From Elephas maximus indicus (lineage: Eukaryota; Chordata; Mammalia; Proboscidea; Elephantidae), in the NCBI RefSeq assembly GCF_024166365.1, contig NC_064827.1, positions 54,092,635 to 54,156,634 of the forward strand: DNA of 64,000 nt, read 5' to 3'. Positions 24,397 through 35,672 of this stretch are shown piece by piece. The position numbers and the translations under genes were made by a program. A model generated the notes under the pieces. That model saw nothing but the letters and a program-made list of their open reading frames with translations. It was not told where the DNA came from and ran no database searches. How positions within the stretch are numbered: position 1 is the stretch's first letter; every line of letters starts with the position of its first letter.

Positions 24397-25258
24397 ATTA
24401 GGTGTCCTCGAGTTGTTCCGACTCATAGCGATCCCATGTACAACAGAGCAAAACCCTGCCTAATCCTGCATCTCCACACAATCGCTCCTATGTTTGAGCC
24501 CATGTTACACCCACTGTGCCAATCCATCTCCCCAAGGCTCTTTTTCTTTTTTACCAAACATGATGTCCTTCCCCAGGGACTCATCCCACCTGATAACATA
24601 TCCAAAGTATGTGAGATAAGTCTCACCATTCTTGCGTTTAAGGAGCATTCTGGCTGTACTTCTTCCAAGACAGATTTGTTCTTTCTTCTGGCAATCCATG
24701 GTATACTCAATATTCTTAGCCAACACCATTATTCAAAGGTGTCAGTTCTTCTTCAGTCTTCCTTATTCATTGTCCAGGTTTTGCATGCATATGAATGCAT
24801 ATGAGGCAATAGAAAACACCATGGCTTGGGTCAGGCATACCTTAGTCTTCAAAGTGACATCTTTTCTTTTTAACACTTTAAAGAGAGAGGTCTTTTGCAG
24901 CAGACTTGCCCAGTGTAATATGTCATTGGATTTCTTGACTGCTGCTTCCATGGGCATTGATTATGGATCCAAGTAAAATGAAATCCTTGACAACTTCAAT
25001 CTTTTCTCCGTTTATCATGATGTTGCTTATTGGTCCAGTTGTGAGGATTTTTGTTTCCTTTATGTTGAGGTGTAATCCATACTGAAGGCTGTAATCTTTG
25101 ATCATTTCAGTAAATGCTTCTAGTCTTCTTCACTTTGAGTAAGCAAGGTTGTATTACCTGCATATAGCAAGCTATTAATGAGTCTTCCTCCAATCCTGAT
25201 GTTGAGTTCTTCATATAGTCCAGCTTCTCAGATTATCTGCTCAGCATACAGACTGAAT
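24397..25258 (-). mobile_element. RTE LINE, 5'-truncated
   Basis: The minus-orientation RTE 3' end starts with 'attaggtgtcctcgag' and the 'gactcatagcgatcccatg' segment, then the C-terminal ORF region broken into short frames (24423-24729, 24763-25105). It ends inside the RT domain near 'cagcatacagactgaat'. No target duplication was identified. Confidence 0.9.
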
Positions 25259-25424
25259 ATATTGATACAGATAAATATAGGTAAGGTTTTGGGTCATCAC
25301 TGACATAGTCCACTCTCGAGTCAACTCTAGTACACTTCAGTAACTACCTAATCATACAAACATGCGAGAACACCCTCATACTTACACTACTAATCCTTTT
25401 ATTCTTTTGTTCAAGCATCTTTAG

Positions 25425-25640
25425 TGGTTAGAGTATAGACTCTAGGACCAGACTGTCTGAATTTGAATCCCAGTTTCTACCACTTACAAACTATATAATC
25501 TTGGACAAGAAACTTAACTTTTTTGTTTCTTAGTTACCCAACCTGTAAAATAAAGATAATAATAGCACCTATCTCATAAGATTGCAATAAGGATTATATA
25601 AACCAAAAACATGTAAAATACATAGAAAATACCCACCACT
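25425..25640 (+). repeat. MIR SINE
   Basis: Near-complete MIR order: 'gtggttagagtatagactctaggaccagactg', 'gaatcccag', 'taccacttac', 'tcttggacaag', 'cctgtaaaataaagataataatagcacctatctcata' in degenerate form. It predates the Afrotherian elements. Confidence 0.88.
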
Positions 25641-25728
25641 CAGGAGGTGTTAGCTAGGATTCTTTGGCATTTAAGAGCAGATGATCAAGCAATACGACAT
25701 TATATTTGAAATCAACTAAAGAAGAAAT

Positions 25729-25882
25729 GGAGCCCTGGTGGTACAGTGGTTAGAAGCTCAGCTGCCAACCAAAAGGTTGGCACTTCAAATCCACCAGCCT
25801 CTTGGGAAACCCTGTGGGACAGTTCTACTCTGTCCTATAGGGTTGCTATGAGTCAGAATTTATTTGATAGCAATGGGTTTTG
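25729..25882 (+). mobile_element. AfroSINE
   Basis: Plus-orientation copy from 'ggagccctggtggtac' to 'gatagcaatgggttttg', with a B-box-like tRNA segment. Confidence 0.93.
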
Positions 25883-26286
25883 TTTTTAAAAAGAAATACA
25901 TAGGCGATTAAGGAGAAGTTACCAATTTGAAAAAGTGGGTTCATCTGGCAAAGCTCTGATAGAAAAATTTTGACAAAGGAAGGTACATTTCTGTGACAAA
26001 TGATTGGTTTGGGTGCAAGCCCTTAGTACCGTTAAGAGGAATTGTTAATTGTTTACGATAAAAGGATATATTCTGTTCCATATGCTCCAACTCTGAGTTA
26101 CCTTTAGAGGAAAAAATAAAGTTTAATGCTTCTACTGGCATTTAACAGTCAATTTAAATTGCTTACATTCAATCCTTTAAAGATATTACAGCTTTCAGAG
26201 TCTCAGACTTTACATCTGTATATTAGGAATAATTGTACTAATTCATGGTAGTGTTCTGAGAACCCCATTAGGTATTTGAAAGCACT
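25883..26286. other. Intergenic, nothing recognised
   Basis: No gene or repeat recognised between two plus-oriented AfroSINEs. Confidence 0.4.
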
Positions 26287-26483
26287 GAACCCTGGTGGCA
26301 CAGTGGTTAACCACTTGGCTGCTAACTGAAAGGTCAGCAGTTTGAACTCACCAGCCTCTCTGTAGGAGAAAGACGTGGCAGCCTGCTTCCATAAAGATTA
26401 TAACCCTACTCTGTTCTGTTTTTTTTTTTTTTTTCTGTTCTGTAGGGTTGCTATGAGTTGGAATAAACTTGATGACAACAGGT
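26287..26483 (+). mobile_element. AfroSINE, long variant with internal T-tract
   Basis: A plus-orientation copy containing the extra 'gagaaagacgtggcagcctg' middle block that most copies here lack. A poly(T) tract is inserted at about 26420-26435 between two copies of 'ctgttctgt'. Confidence 0.9.
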
Positions 26484-28405
26484 GTGTGGTGTACGTAAAT
26501 AAGGGCAATTTATGCTATTAGTAATGGAAAGTTTTTCAGATAATTTCAAAAAAGGAAAAACAATGTTCATTAAAATTTTTTCAGTTTGAGTCTTAAAATA
26601 TTCAAATATTGTGGTAATGTAGATGACAATATTTGTCTCTTGAGTTGCACTACAACAAGAATATACCAATTATATGATATAATTGTGTCTATGGGATGTT
26701 CTCCCTGGAGTTTTGGAAAGTTTCTAATCCTCCATGTTTATGTTCCTAAATTTAATCTGTTGCAATATTGGATGCTTTACCTCTTACCCTTAGCCTATGT
26801 ATCCCACAAAAAATTTAAATTGCATTGCTGTGCTAATGGCTGGCCCTTTGGGGGGTGTTTCTGGAGTCCAAATGTAGAAGGTCCATGAATGAAGGCTCAT
26901 GGACCTAAGGGGATATTTGTCATCTTTTTTTCTGAGACTAAATAAAAAACTCTTGGCCTGAGAGTCAGAATATCTTCAATACCCTCATCTAACCGTTTTA
27001 CCTAAGGAATAATCTACTGGTAAGTGCAAACTTGAAGAAAATAACTACACTATTCCTCTTGGTCTAATTTTCACTAATATCCCCCCAATTTATCCTGTAT
27101 ATTATTGTATAAAATGTAGAGTATTTCTTGAGGCAAAGCAAAACAGGTCTTAAGGAAGAAAGATGACCTTAAATCAAGGATAGGGAGCCATTTCTCAGGA
27201 CAGAGATACATAAACTCCATCTTCTGTTTTGGTAAATACTGTTTTTCAAATTATGGATAAGGTATCATTTATATGTTTTAAGTGGATATAGCTAATCTTC
27301 TCATTTGTCAACTTTTCATCATTTAGTGTGATTAGAGCTTTGCATTATATTTTAGTCCATTGTCTGGGTAATTTTCATAATAAAACTCTTAGGTAGGCAT
27401 CAATCTCATTTAAATAAGAGGAAAAAAGGAAGCTCCAAGTTTCAAATCTAGGGACCAAATCCAGTGACTTTTTCCAGCTTCACACCTACCTTTTCAAAAA
27501 ATACTTATTCCACATTCCCTCCCTGCAGATAGAACGAGAAAATTAGATTTTTTTACTCTGGTGCTCCAACCTACAGACATCAATGCAAAGTAATTTTGTT
27601 ATCTCTCATTTTCTTCAGTAGCTAAGTAATGTGAAGACCTATAATCTATTGAAAAAATTAATCCTCTGTCCCAAATGCATGGTACTGCTATACTTTTTTT
27701 TTTACCATCACCAGCAGTTCTATGACCATTATTTGAAAACGATGAAAAGATTTTTAAAATAGCTGAACTGTAATATAAACTGTATAGTTATGTTCAAAAT
27801 CGTTATTAGATTCAAATAAAGACAAAAAGTATGATTCCTGCATCTAACTCTGTTAACATGAGTGAACATAAACCACCTCCTCCATTATTCTTTCTGAAAA
27901 CCCCTTGACCCAGGACCAACGATCAGTACCTCCTCATCCTAGTACCCTAAGGCCCCTGAGTTCCAGAGTGAGCTCTGACAGTGTTATTTACTGTATTCAG
28001 GCAAAAGTCTATAACAGGCCCCTTAGCTCTGTCTTGTTTTGATTTCTACTGACCTGGATTAATCTTGGCTGACAGAGGTTTTCCAGGAAAAAAAAAAAAA
28101 ATCTGAGCATCTGTTCCGTTTATTCCTGCTTTGTGCTAATTGCTTTCATTAGTAGCAGAAATGCTGCTAAGTGGCTCAAGTCTGTGGTTGTCATATTCTC
28201 AATGTATCTGTCATTCTGCTTGGGTTCTGACTTTAATTGTCCAGTCAAATCTTTATCCTTTCTCTGATTGTCACTAAACCAATAAGATTTACACAGCACA
28301 CATTTCCCTGTCCGAGATAATACAATGTTTTGAAAGATTGCGTGCTTTAAAGTCAGTCAGCCCTCACTTCCTGCACACAATTCATTAGGGACACCCACAA
28401 CATGC
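26484..28405. other. Intergenic, no gene recognised
   Basis: The 100-codon plus frame at 26586-26888 has no identifiable domain. A diverged MIR-like stretch may lie at about 27330-27480. Nothing else is supported. Confidence 0.4.
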
Positions 28406-28585
28406 CAAACCCATTGCCGTTGAGTAGATCCCTCTCATAGGACAGAGACAACTGCCCCACAGGGTTTCCAAGGCTGTAAATCTTTATGGAAGCCACATCT
28501 TTTCCCACAGAGAGGCTGGTGGGTTCAAACTGCCAACCTTTTGCTTAGCAGCTGAGCAATTTAACCTCTGTACTACCAGGGCTCT
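28406..28585 (-). mobile_element. AfroSINE, long variant
   Basis: Minus-orientation copy with the extra block 'ggaagccacatcttttccc', the counterpart of the plus copy at 26287. It ends 'accagggctctt'. Confidence 0.9.
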
Positions 28586-28799
28586 TCTAGTCACACAACA
28601 CCTAGTAAGACATTCACCTTCTCTCAGCATTGCTTTCCTTATTTTGAAAATGAAAGAGCAGTAGCTTATGACAATTCCCTTTAAGCTTTAAAATTGTAAA
28701 ATCATTTGAAAAGAGAACATTATGCTGTTTACCAAATGCAGAATTACTTGTATGAAGGATTATCCTTTGGCCTTGAGTAAAATAGAGTTATAATAATTC

Positions 28800-28890
28800 C
28801 ACTCATTCACCACTGCCTCCTCTCTATCAACCCCTGTAATACCGCATAGTACACACTAGGCTATTGCTATATATTGAATGAATGAATGGA
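28800..28890 (+). repeat. L2 3'-end fragment
   Basis: It ends 'ttgaatgaatgaatgg' after a 'catagtacacactaggctat' segment, the standard 3' end pattern of L2. Confidence 0.6.
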
Positions 28891-30208
28891 TATTTGGATA
28901 TTACATTTAGCTTGCAAATTGCTTTCAAAGCATCATATCCTCTTAATTGGATACTTTCATAAAATCTATGAAGAAGCTATTGGTAAATATACTTTACAGA
29001 CAAGGAAACCTAGGCTCTGAAGAGTCACGCAGTCCTAGGTTGCCTTCCTAGCACATGGGAAATTTAGCACGTGGACTTTGGTTGTGTAAGAATGCAACTT
29101 CGTGTCTCATACTCTTTTAATTAAAGGTAATTATAACCAAAGGAAGAATCAAATGTGTTTTATGTTCCTACCACATACCATAAACCTAGCCTATATGATC
29201 ACAGTTAAATTCAGATCACACTAATAAGCCTCTGTTAGCTCCAATACATAAGGGAGGACACATTGCTGAGAGAAGCTAGAAATTCATCGTAATGTCATGG
29301 AGTTCACAAGAGATGCAGCTGAGAATATTTTTTGTCCTTTGGTCGCATGTACTTATGACTAAAAATTGCGTATAGTGTTCAACACACATTGGGACCTCTG
29401 CAGGAACCTAAGGACAAAATGCCTTAACAAACTAGTATTTCTAGAAGTGTTTGGGGGCGGAGGGCTCTCTCTTTAAAAAAAAAAAAAAAAAAAAACACGA
29501 ATAGCAGAGTTTCTTAAGGTTAGGTTCCTGGCTTGTCATCAAGCCTATTAACAAGGATGTTTCTTTCTTTTTCTCTGGTTTTCTGCCCTTCGTACTCATA
29601 AAGAAGCCAAAAAACTCAAGGTGAATGGGGCAATTAATATAACAACTTTAGTTAGTTTAATAACTAAAGCAATCAGTTAATACCTGGCTGAGGAAGACCC
29701 AATAGAGCTTTGGTCTTCACTTCCAAATGAAACTAGGTACACTTAGGTTTTCACTGACTGTTTGTAGGACTGAATTGAAAACCTAGGGGAAATGGAAGGA
29801 TTGTCTTTTTTTTTGCCATGGGAAATGAGACTTAATGATACCAATTTGACCTAAAATTAACTAGGTCAAGTGTGTCTTATTTCAAAAGAAGGTAAATTTT
29901 AAGTCAGGTTCTCTACAAGCCAGAGAAGGAACAATGATCGCACTGAAAAAACAGTGATTATAGACCTACAAAGCACAGATTGCTGTGCTGAATCCTTTAA
30001 CACAGTTGAATATTGGTAAGAAAAGTACATAATCCTGAAGACTACCTCTATATTACCCTTCAGTGTTTTAGTCTGTAATATCCCCTGGTCAAAACTCCCA
30101 ATGTTCCCAATTTTTGCAGAATAAATTATAATTCCTTAACATCCCATTTAATGTATCTTACCAACCAGCTAACTTCTCTTTCTCCTTTTTTTCTGACTAA
30201 AAAAAAAA
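28891..30208. other. Intergenic, no gene recognised
   Basis: There may be a MIR-like remnant at about 28990-29080 ('tacagacaaggaaacctaggctctga'-type wording). The rest is unassigned, with poly(A) at about 29476-29495. Confidence 0.4.
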
Positions 30209-30397
30209 GTTCCTATTGAACAGATTTCGATTCGTGGTGACCTCATGAGTGTCAGAGTAGAACTGTGCTCCACTGGGTTTTCAACGGCTGATTTTTGCGA
30301 AGTAGATCACCAGGCCTTTCTTTTGAGGTGCCTCTGAAAGGACTCAAACCTTCAGCTTTACGGTTAGCAGCACAGTGAGTTAACCATTTGGACCATA
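30209..30397 (-). mobile_element. AfroSINE-related SINE, long variant
   Basis: The same variant as the copy at 9868-10074: 'gtcagagtagaactgtgctcc', 'gggttttcaacggctgat', 'cttttgaggtgcctctg'. It is more diverged than the common AfroSINEs. Confidence 0.82.
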
Positions 30398-30845
30398 TTT
30401 TTTTATGACTACCACCCTCCTATATATCATTTTCTCAGCTAGCTGCCCCACTGACGCATTTTGGCCACAGTTCATTACCTCAGACTATTTCTTCTCAGCT
30501 CATCAAAGCCAAATTCAATTGACATGATGAAATCTTGTCCTACCAGTCTCTTAGATAACTTCCCCTTCTTTGAAGTAAGTCTGATAATACTTATTCTGAA
30601 AGTCTGAATAAAATGTGTGTAGTGATTCAGGGATTTCAACAGGGAAAACTTGCTGGTTTCCTACCTACAGATCTCACCACATAGCACTGTGGAGGTGCTT
30701 TTACCAAGGTGTTCATTCTGACCTTGACCTCACAGACTTAAAATGATGTGCTAAAACAAGAACAGGCTAGGTCTCCTTCAAATCAGTGCAAATTGATTTG
30801 GTGAAGTTCAATTCATAATCTTTGTAAACAGTACTTTTTTCTTGG
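30398..30845. other. Intergenic, nothing recognised
   Basis: No gene or repeat recognised. The last five bases (CTTGG) are the left copy of the LTR target duplication. Confidence 0.4.
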
Positions 30846-31328
30846 TGTCATGGATGGACTGGTGTCCCAACCAGAAACATGTGTCAACTTGGTTAGGCCA
30901 TGCTTCCCAGTATTGTGTGGTTGCCCTTCATTTTGTGATTGTAATTTTGTGTTAAAGAGGATTAGAGTGGGATTGTAACTTCCCTGATCCAATGTAAAGG
31001 GAGTTTCCATGGGGTGTGGCCTTCACCACCTTTTATCTCTCAAGAGATAAAAAGGAACTGGAAGTGAGCAGAGAGGAGGGACCTCAGACCACCAAAAAAG
31101 CAGTGCCGGGAGAAGAGCACCTTCTTTGGACCCGGGGTCCCTGTGCGGAGAAGCTCCTAGTCCCAGGGAACATTGATGAGGAGGCCAACAGAGACAGAAA
31201 GCCTTCCCTGGAGCTGACGCCCTGAATTTGGACTTTTAGCCTACTTTTCTGTGAGGAAATAAACCTCTCTTTCTTAAAGCCACCCACTTGTGGTAGTTCT
31301 GTTATAGCAGCGCTAGATAACTAAGATG
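30846..31328 (+). mobile_element. Solo LTR (endogenous retrovirus)
   Basis: It begins TGTCATGG and ends '...gataactaagatg', with an AATAAA signal about 70 bp before the end (near 31257). It is flanked by a perfect 5-bp duplication CTTGG (30841-30845, 31329-31333). A related copy lies at 61641-62069 and ends in the expected CA. The 3' dinucleotide here appears mutated from CA to TG. The family name is not certain; length and 5-bp duplication fit an ERV-L/MaLR-like group. No internal retroviral sequence is attached. Confidence 0.85.
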
Positions 31329-31333
31329 CTTGG

Positions 31334-32330
31334 CTTCTGTAATATCATTCTATCCTGATTTTTTCTTCTATCTTTGATTACATTTTAGCATTTTTTTATA
31401 TAAATTGATTGTGCAATTTGTGCACTTTTATTCTCCCATATAAATTTTAGTATAACGATTCACATTCCTAAAAAAAAAGAAAGAAAAAACCAATGGATTC
31501 AATTGAATTTACAGGTTAATTTGGAGAAAATGATGTCCTTATTATGTTTTTATCCATCTATTAACATGTTATACCCTTTCAATTACTCAGATATTCTGTT
31601 ATGCCCTTTAGTATACTTTTAAAATTATTTCTGTAGGGCTCTTATGCATGTTTTGTTGGGATAAATCCCAAATGCTTTATATTTTTTGCTATCATTTCTA
31701 TTATACTTATTTCTATTGTTTTCTAATTATTTATTGCTAATATAGAGATAAATATTTATATTTTCCATCACTCTTACCACCAGCAAATTCACCAATTTTT
31801 CTCATCAAGTTGTATAATCTTTGTGTTCTCTTTCTGTTACAACTCTGATATTTTCTTGTCTTACGGTTTTGACCAGGATAGCTAAGCCTATGTTAAACAG
31901 TGTCTGTAAGAGTGAGTATCCTTATCTTATTCCAGATCTTAAGGAGAATGTGTAAACTTTCTCCATTAATAATTTGCTATGCTTTTGGTATATGGAAATC
32001 CTGGTGGCCTAGTGGTTAAGTGCTACCGCTGCTAACCAAAGGTTCAGCAGTTCAAATCTGCCAGGCGCTCCTTGGAAACTCTATGGGGCAGTTCTACTCT
32101 GTCCTATAGGGTCGCTATGAATCGGAATCGGCTCGACGGCACTGGGTTGGGTTTTTTTGGTTTATAGTTTTCTTACAAGCTTAGGAAGTTACCTTCTGTG
32201 TGTGAACTTCAGGTAGTTTATATAAAACTTATGAATTGAACTTCATCAAATTCATTTTTTGCATCTACCAAAATATGTACTTTTTTCTTCAGTCTATTCA
32301 TATCATGATTCACTGGTGAAGTTTACAGAA
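31334..32330 (-). mobile_element. Old L1 ORF2 fragment, minus orientation
   Basis: On the plus strand it reads as the complement of the L1 RT region. It has T-rich text with 'gaccaggatagctaagcc', 'gagtgagtatccttatctt' and 'cagatcttaaggagaatg', a pattern common to antisense L1. It is interrupted by the AfroSINE at 31994-32152 and continues to about 32330 ('catctaccaaaatatg'). Confidence 0.75.
31994..32152 (+). mobile_element. AfroSINE, nested in old L1
   Basis: A well-preserved plus copy from 'ggaaatcctggtggcc' to 'ctcgacggcactgggtt'. An imperfect duplication of 'tttggtatat'/'tttggtttat' flanks it. Confidence 0.93.
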
Positions 32331-33120
32331 TTTTTAAGGTAGGATAAACCATATCTCATATAACAGTAGACCCTACTTCTTTGGGTTGTTATGAATAAAA
32401 GAACTTAGAAACTTACCTGGCACATAGTAATCAACCAATATATAAACTATTAACATGGTCTTATTGTTTTCAATAAAATTATTAGAATGCATAGCTTGCT
32501 AATATTAATTATTATTTATTACATTGGAGGTTTTCGAACTATGCCCCTGGGATCCCCTTAAACTGAATTGAAAAAAGAAGAGTGAATAGGTGCTAAAGAA
32601 ATATTGTTTTATTCTCTCCCACAACCAGTGTAATTTCAACAAGAGAAACCCTCCTTTTTGTTTGTTTTATATATTATGCTTCTTTGTAAATTCTATTTGC
32701 CAAAAATAATGGTTGGATATCACAAGTTTAGTCAAATGCACACATTTTAAATAAAGCACTATTATTAGATTAATTCCTAAGTGATGGTTCTTGCACGAGG
32801 TGAACATAAAAAAATTAGGTGGCACCTACAACACTATATTCCTCCATTTATGATAAAACTGGATTTTTATCTTCAATTTAAAAAGTTATTTGGATGTACA
32901 TGTCCTTGTCATATGGAGAAATATAAGATACATCCCTTTCCTCAGTGAAGCTGCTGTCCTTAATGAGATCAGAGGCAGATACATAACCATTACTTACACC
33001 ACTGGCATACAAGACTGAGTTCTATAAGGAGACTCAGCCACACAGGGCTGCATTATGACTTTGATTGGCCCTAGGCACTTTTGTCTTTGTGGGCTTTTTC
33101 TCTTATCAAAAAATAAAACC
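32331..33120. other. Intergenic, nothing recognised
   Basis: A MIR-like end ('cttacctggcacatagtaat') is present at about 32405-32440. No gene was found. Confidence 0.4.
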
Positions 33121-33275
33121 AAACCCATTGCCATGCACTCGATTCTGACTCATAGCCATCCCATACGACAGAGTAGAACTGCCTCATAGAGTTTCCAAGG
33201 AGCACCTGGTGGATTCAAACTGCCACCCTTTTGGTTAGCATCCATAGCATTTAACCACTACACCACCAAGGTTTC
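33121..33275 (-). mobile_element. AfroSINE
   Basis: Minus copy from 'aaacccattgccatgc' to 'ccaccaaggtttct', followed by a short TAAA-repeat region. Confidence 0.92.
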
Positions 33276-34151
33276 TCTTTGCTTCATAGAAAAATAAATA
33301 AATAAAGTAAATTTATATTTTACAACTGTGTTGGTATAAGGACAAATATATTAATACTATACTAAAACCTAATCATTCACTTTTTATTCTTATTTCAAAA
33401 TAAAACATTTTCATGAGTTCCTAATTGTACCAATCACTATGCCTACTATGTCCAGGCAAGTCGGCCCTGCAGCAATGGGTCAAGAATTCCAATACACATA
33501 AGATCATGTCAGGTAATATAAATGATTAAAACCAACTGAGAAAAACTCATCAGTTAACAACTAGTATTCACCTCCAGTAGCAAGTAGACAAGGGAGTGAG
33601 GATGGTTCTCTGTGGAGTGGAGAGACATGCTTCCACTCCAATGGCCAGCTACAACTGAGCTACATAATGGAAATAGGTCAAATATTTTCAAATATTCTAA
33701 TTTATTTGAACAGAAGCTGGAAATCAAGATTTTTATACCATATCTCCTACTTTTAAGATGATCTCTAATTCAAATTTGAAGCATAATGTAGGCAATCACT
33801 TCCAAACATAGCACATCTGCTTACAGATGCAGGTTGTGGACCACTGATTTGCAGCATCAGGGTTTTAAGCATCAGAACTAGTAGGGATAGCAATAAACTT
33901 GTTTGGGAGCCAAAAGTCCTATAATCAAACGTGTTGTCTCTGAACTCTGGGAAAGTCAGGTCTAGGATTCTGCTCTAGTGGTCTGGGTTTGAGGTAAGAA
34001 ACTTGTCCCAGAGTAATACTGTTGCATCAAAACATAGGACTGCAGTCACACAGGAAATGATGCTTTAAAAATGGCGGTTCTCCCAGGTCACTGTATTAAC
34101 AATTCCTGTCCTATCAACCATAGCATCTGTTGAAGAAAGAGCAAACGCAAC
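33276..34151. other. 5' flank of the OR13C8-like gene
   Basis: No other gene. A plausible splice acceptor 'ctgtcctatcaaccatag' ends at 34123, 28 bp before the ATG, in the position where OR coding exons usually begin. The upstream non-coding exon and promoter are not identifiable by eye. Confidence 0.4.
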
Positions 34152-35114
34152 ATGAAAAGGAACAATGATTCCATGTTGACAGAATTTGTCTTGGTGGGGC
34201 TTTCTGCCCACCCAAAACTCCAGACAGTGTTCTTTGTGCTAGTTTTATGGATGTACCTGATGATTCTGCTGGGAAATGGAGTCCTTATCTCAGTAATCAT
34301 CTATGATTCTCACCTACACACCCCCATGTATTTCTTTCTCTATAATCTTTCCCTCCTGGACATTTGCTATACAAGCTCCTCTGTCCCACTAATTCTTAAC
34401 AGTTTCCTGACAGTAAGGAAAACCATTTCCTTCTCAGGGTGCATGGTGCAAATGTTTCTCTCCTTTGCCATGGGGGCCACGGAGTGTGTGCTCCTAGGTA
34501 TGATGGCACTTGACCGCTATGTTGCCATCTGCCACCCACTAAGATACCCTGTCATCATGAGCAAGGGTGCCTATGTGCCCATGGCAGCTGGGTCCTGGGT
34601 TGCTGGGCTTGCTGACTCAGTGGTGCAGACATCTCTTGCAGTGCAGTTACCATTCTGTACTAATAATGTCATTAGCCATTTTGTCTGTGAAATTCTGGCT
34701 ATCCTGAAACTGGCCTGTGCTGATATTTCAATCAATGTGATCAGCATGGCCGGGTCAAATCTAATTGTTCTGGTTATTCCATTGCTAGTAATTTCCACCT
34801 CTTATATTTTTATTGTTGCCACCATTTTGAGGATCCCTTCCACTGAAGGAAAATGTAAGGCCTTCTCCACCTGTTCAGCCCATCTGACAGTGGTGATTAT
34901 ATTCTATGGAACCATCTTCTTCATGTACGCAAAACCCAAGTCTAAAAACTCTGTTGCTACAGATAATCAAGACATCATTGAGGCGCTCATCTCCCTCTTC
35001 TATGGAGTGATGACCCCCATGCTCAATCCTCTCATCTACAGTCTGAGAAACAAGGATGTAAAGGCTGCTCTGAAGAACATGCTGGGTAGAAAACACTTCT
35101 CTGATAGAATATAA
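34152..35114 (+). CDS. OR13C8: Olfactory receptor family 13 subfamily C, OR13C8-like
   Basis: Intact 320-residue class II odorant receptor, the same length as human OR13C8 as I remember it. It is a seven-TM GPCR of olfactory cilia, coupling to Golf. Motifs are the sequon NDS (5-7), GN of TM1 (41-42), LHTPMY (55-60), TM3 Cys97, [10 protein letters not shown] (118-127), ECL2 cysteines 169/179/189, SY (217-218), [10 protein letters not shown] (236-245) and [12 protein letters not shown] (289-300). The signature segments [22 protein letters not shown] and [19 protein letters not shown] point to OR13C8. The ATG lies just after a plausible acceptor and gives a standard N-terminus. No lesion is visible. 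Its ligand is unknown. Confidence 0.94.
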   Translation: MKRNNDSMLTEFVLVGLSAHPKLQTVFFVLVLWMYLMILLGNGVLISVIIYDSHLHTPMYFFLYNLSLLDICYTSSSVPLILNSFLTVRKTISFSGCMVQMFLSFAMGATECVLLGMMALDRYVAICHPLRYPVIMSKGAYVPMAAGSWVAGLADSVVQTSLAVQLPFCTNNVISHFVCEILAILKLACADISINVISMAGSNLIVLVIPLLVISTSYIFIVATILRIPSTEGKCKAFSTCSAHLTVVIIFYGTIFFMYAKPKSKNSVATDNQDIIEALISLFYGVMTPMLNPLIYSLRNKDVKAALKNMLGRKHFSDRI

Positions 35115-35524
35115 ACACTAATTTACACTATGTGGCTCGATATTCAAAGCTGCTGCAGCCATCAGATTTGGAAAGAGAAAATTACCATTTGAAAACAAAT
35201 TCACTGTTTGTCATTGAAAACCACATAACAGAAATATTTTGGTTGCTATTGTTACTATTAGTGTTTTGTTATAATTGCAGGCATAAAACGCTTTTATGGT
35301 TTCAAAAATACTAACATGAAAATGCACAATATTGGAAATCTGTAGAAAGGCCCAGTCAGAAAGAATCTCTCTTAAAACTTTAGAAAATAATCAAGGCAAA
35401 AGGTGTTCTAAAAAGCCCTTTGTAACATAATATTGGTTACGTTAATAATTATGCAAAGGGAATAGTAATCAGCATATGGCATTGCATTATATATATTACT
35501 TTCTTTTTTTTTTAATTAAATTAC
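35115..35524. other. 3' flank of the OR13C8-like gene
   Basis: It probably includes the 3' UTR. No strong polyadenylation site can be assigned. Confidence 0.35.
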
Positions 35525-35672
35525 TGTTTGTGCTCACCACACATGTATGTTTCCTAAAGATAGGAACTTGTCTGTTTATTATCCTATGGTATCCCAAAAA
35601 GCACCGATAGAACAGACAGAGACTGGCACATAACCAACCGGTGCCCAATAAACATTTTTTGAATGAATACGT
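35525..35672 (+). repeat. L2 3'-end fragment
   Basis: The text 'tcctaaagataggaacttgtc', 'gcacataaccaaccggtgcccaataaac' in degenerate form, ending 'tttgaatgaatacgtgag', follows the L2 3' end consensus. Confidence 0.7.
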
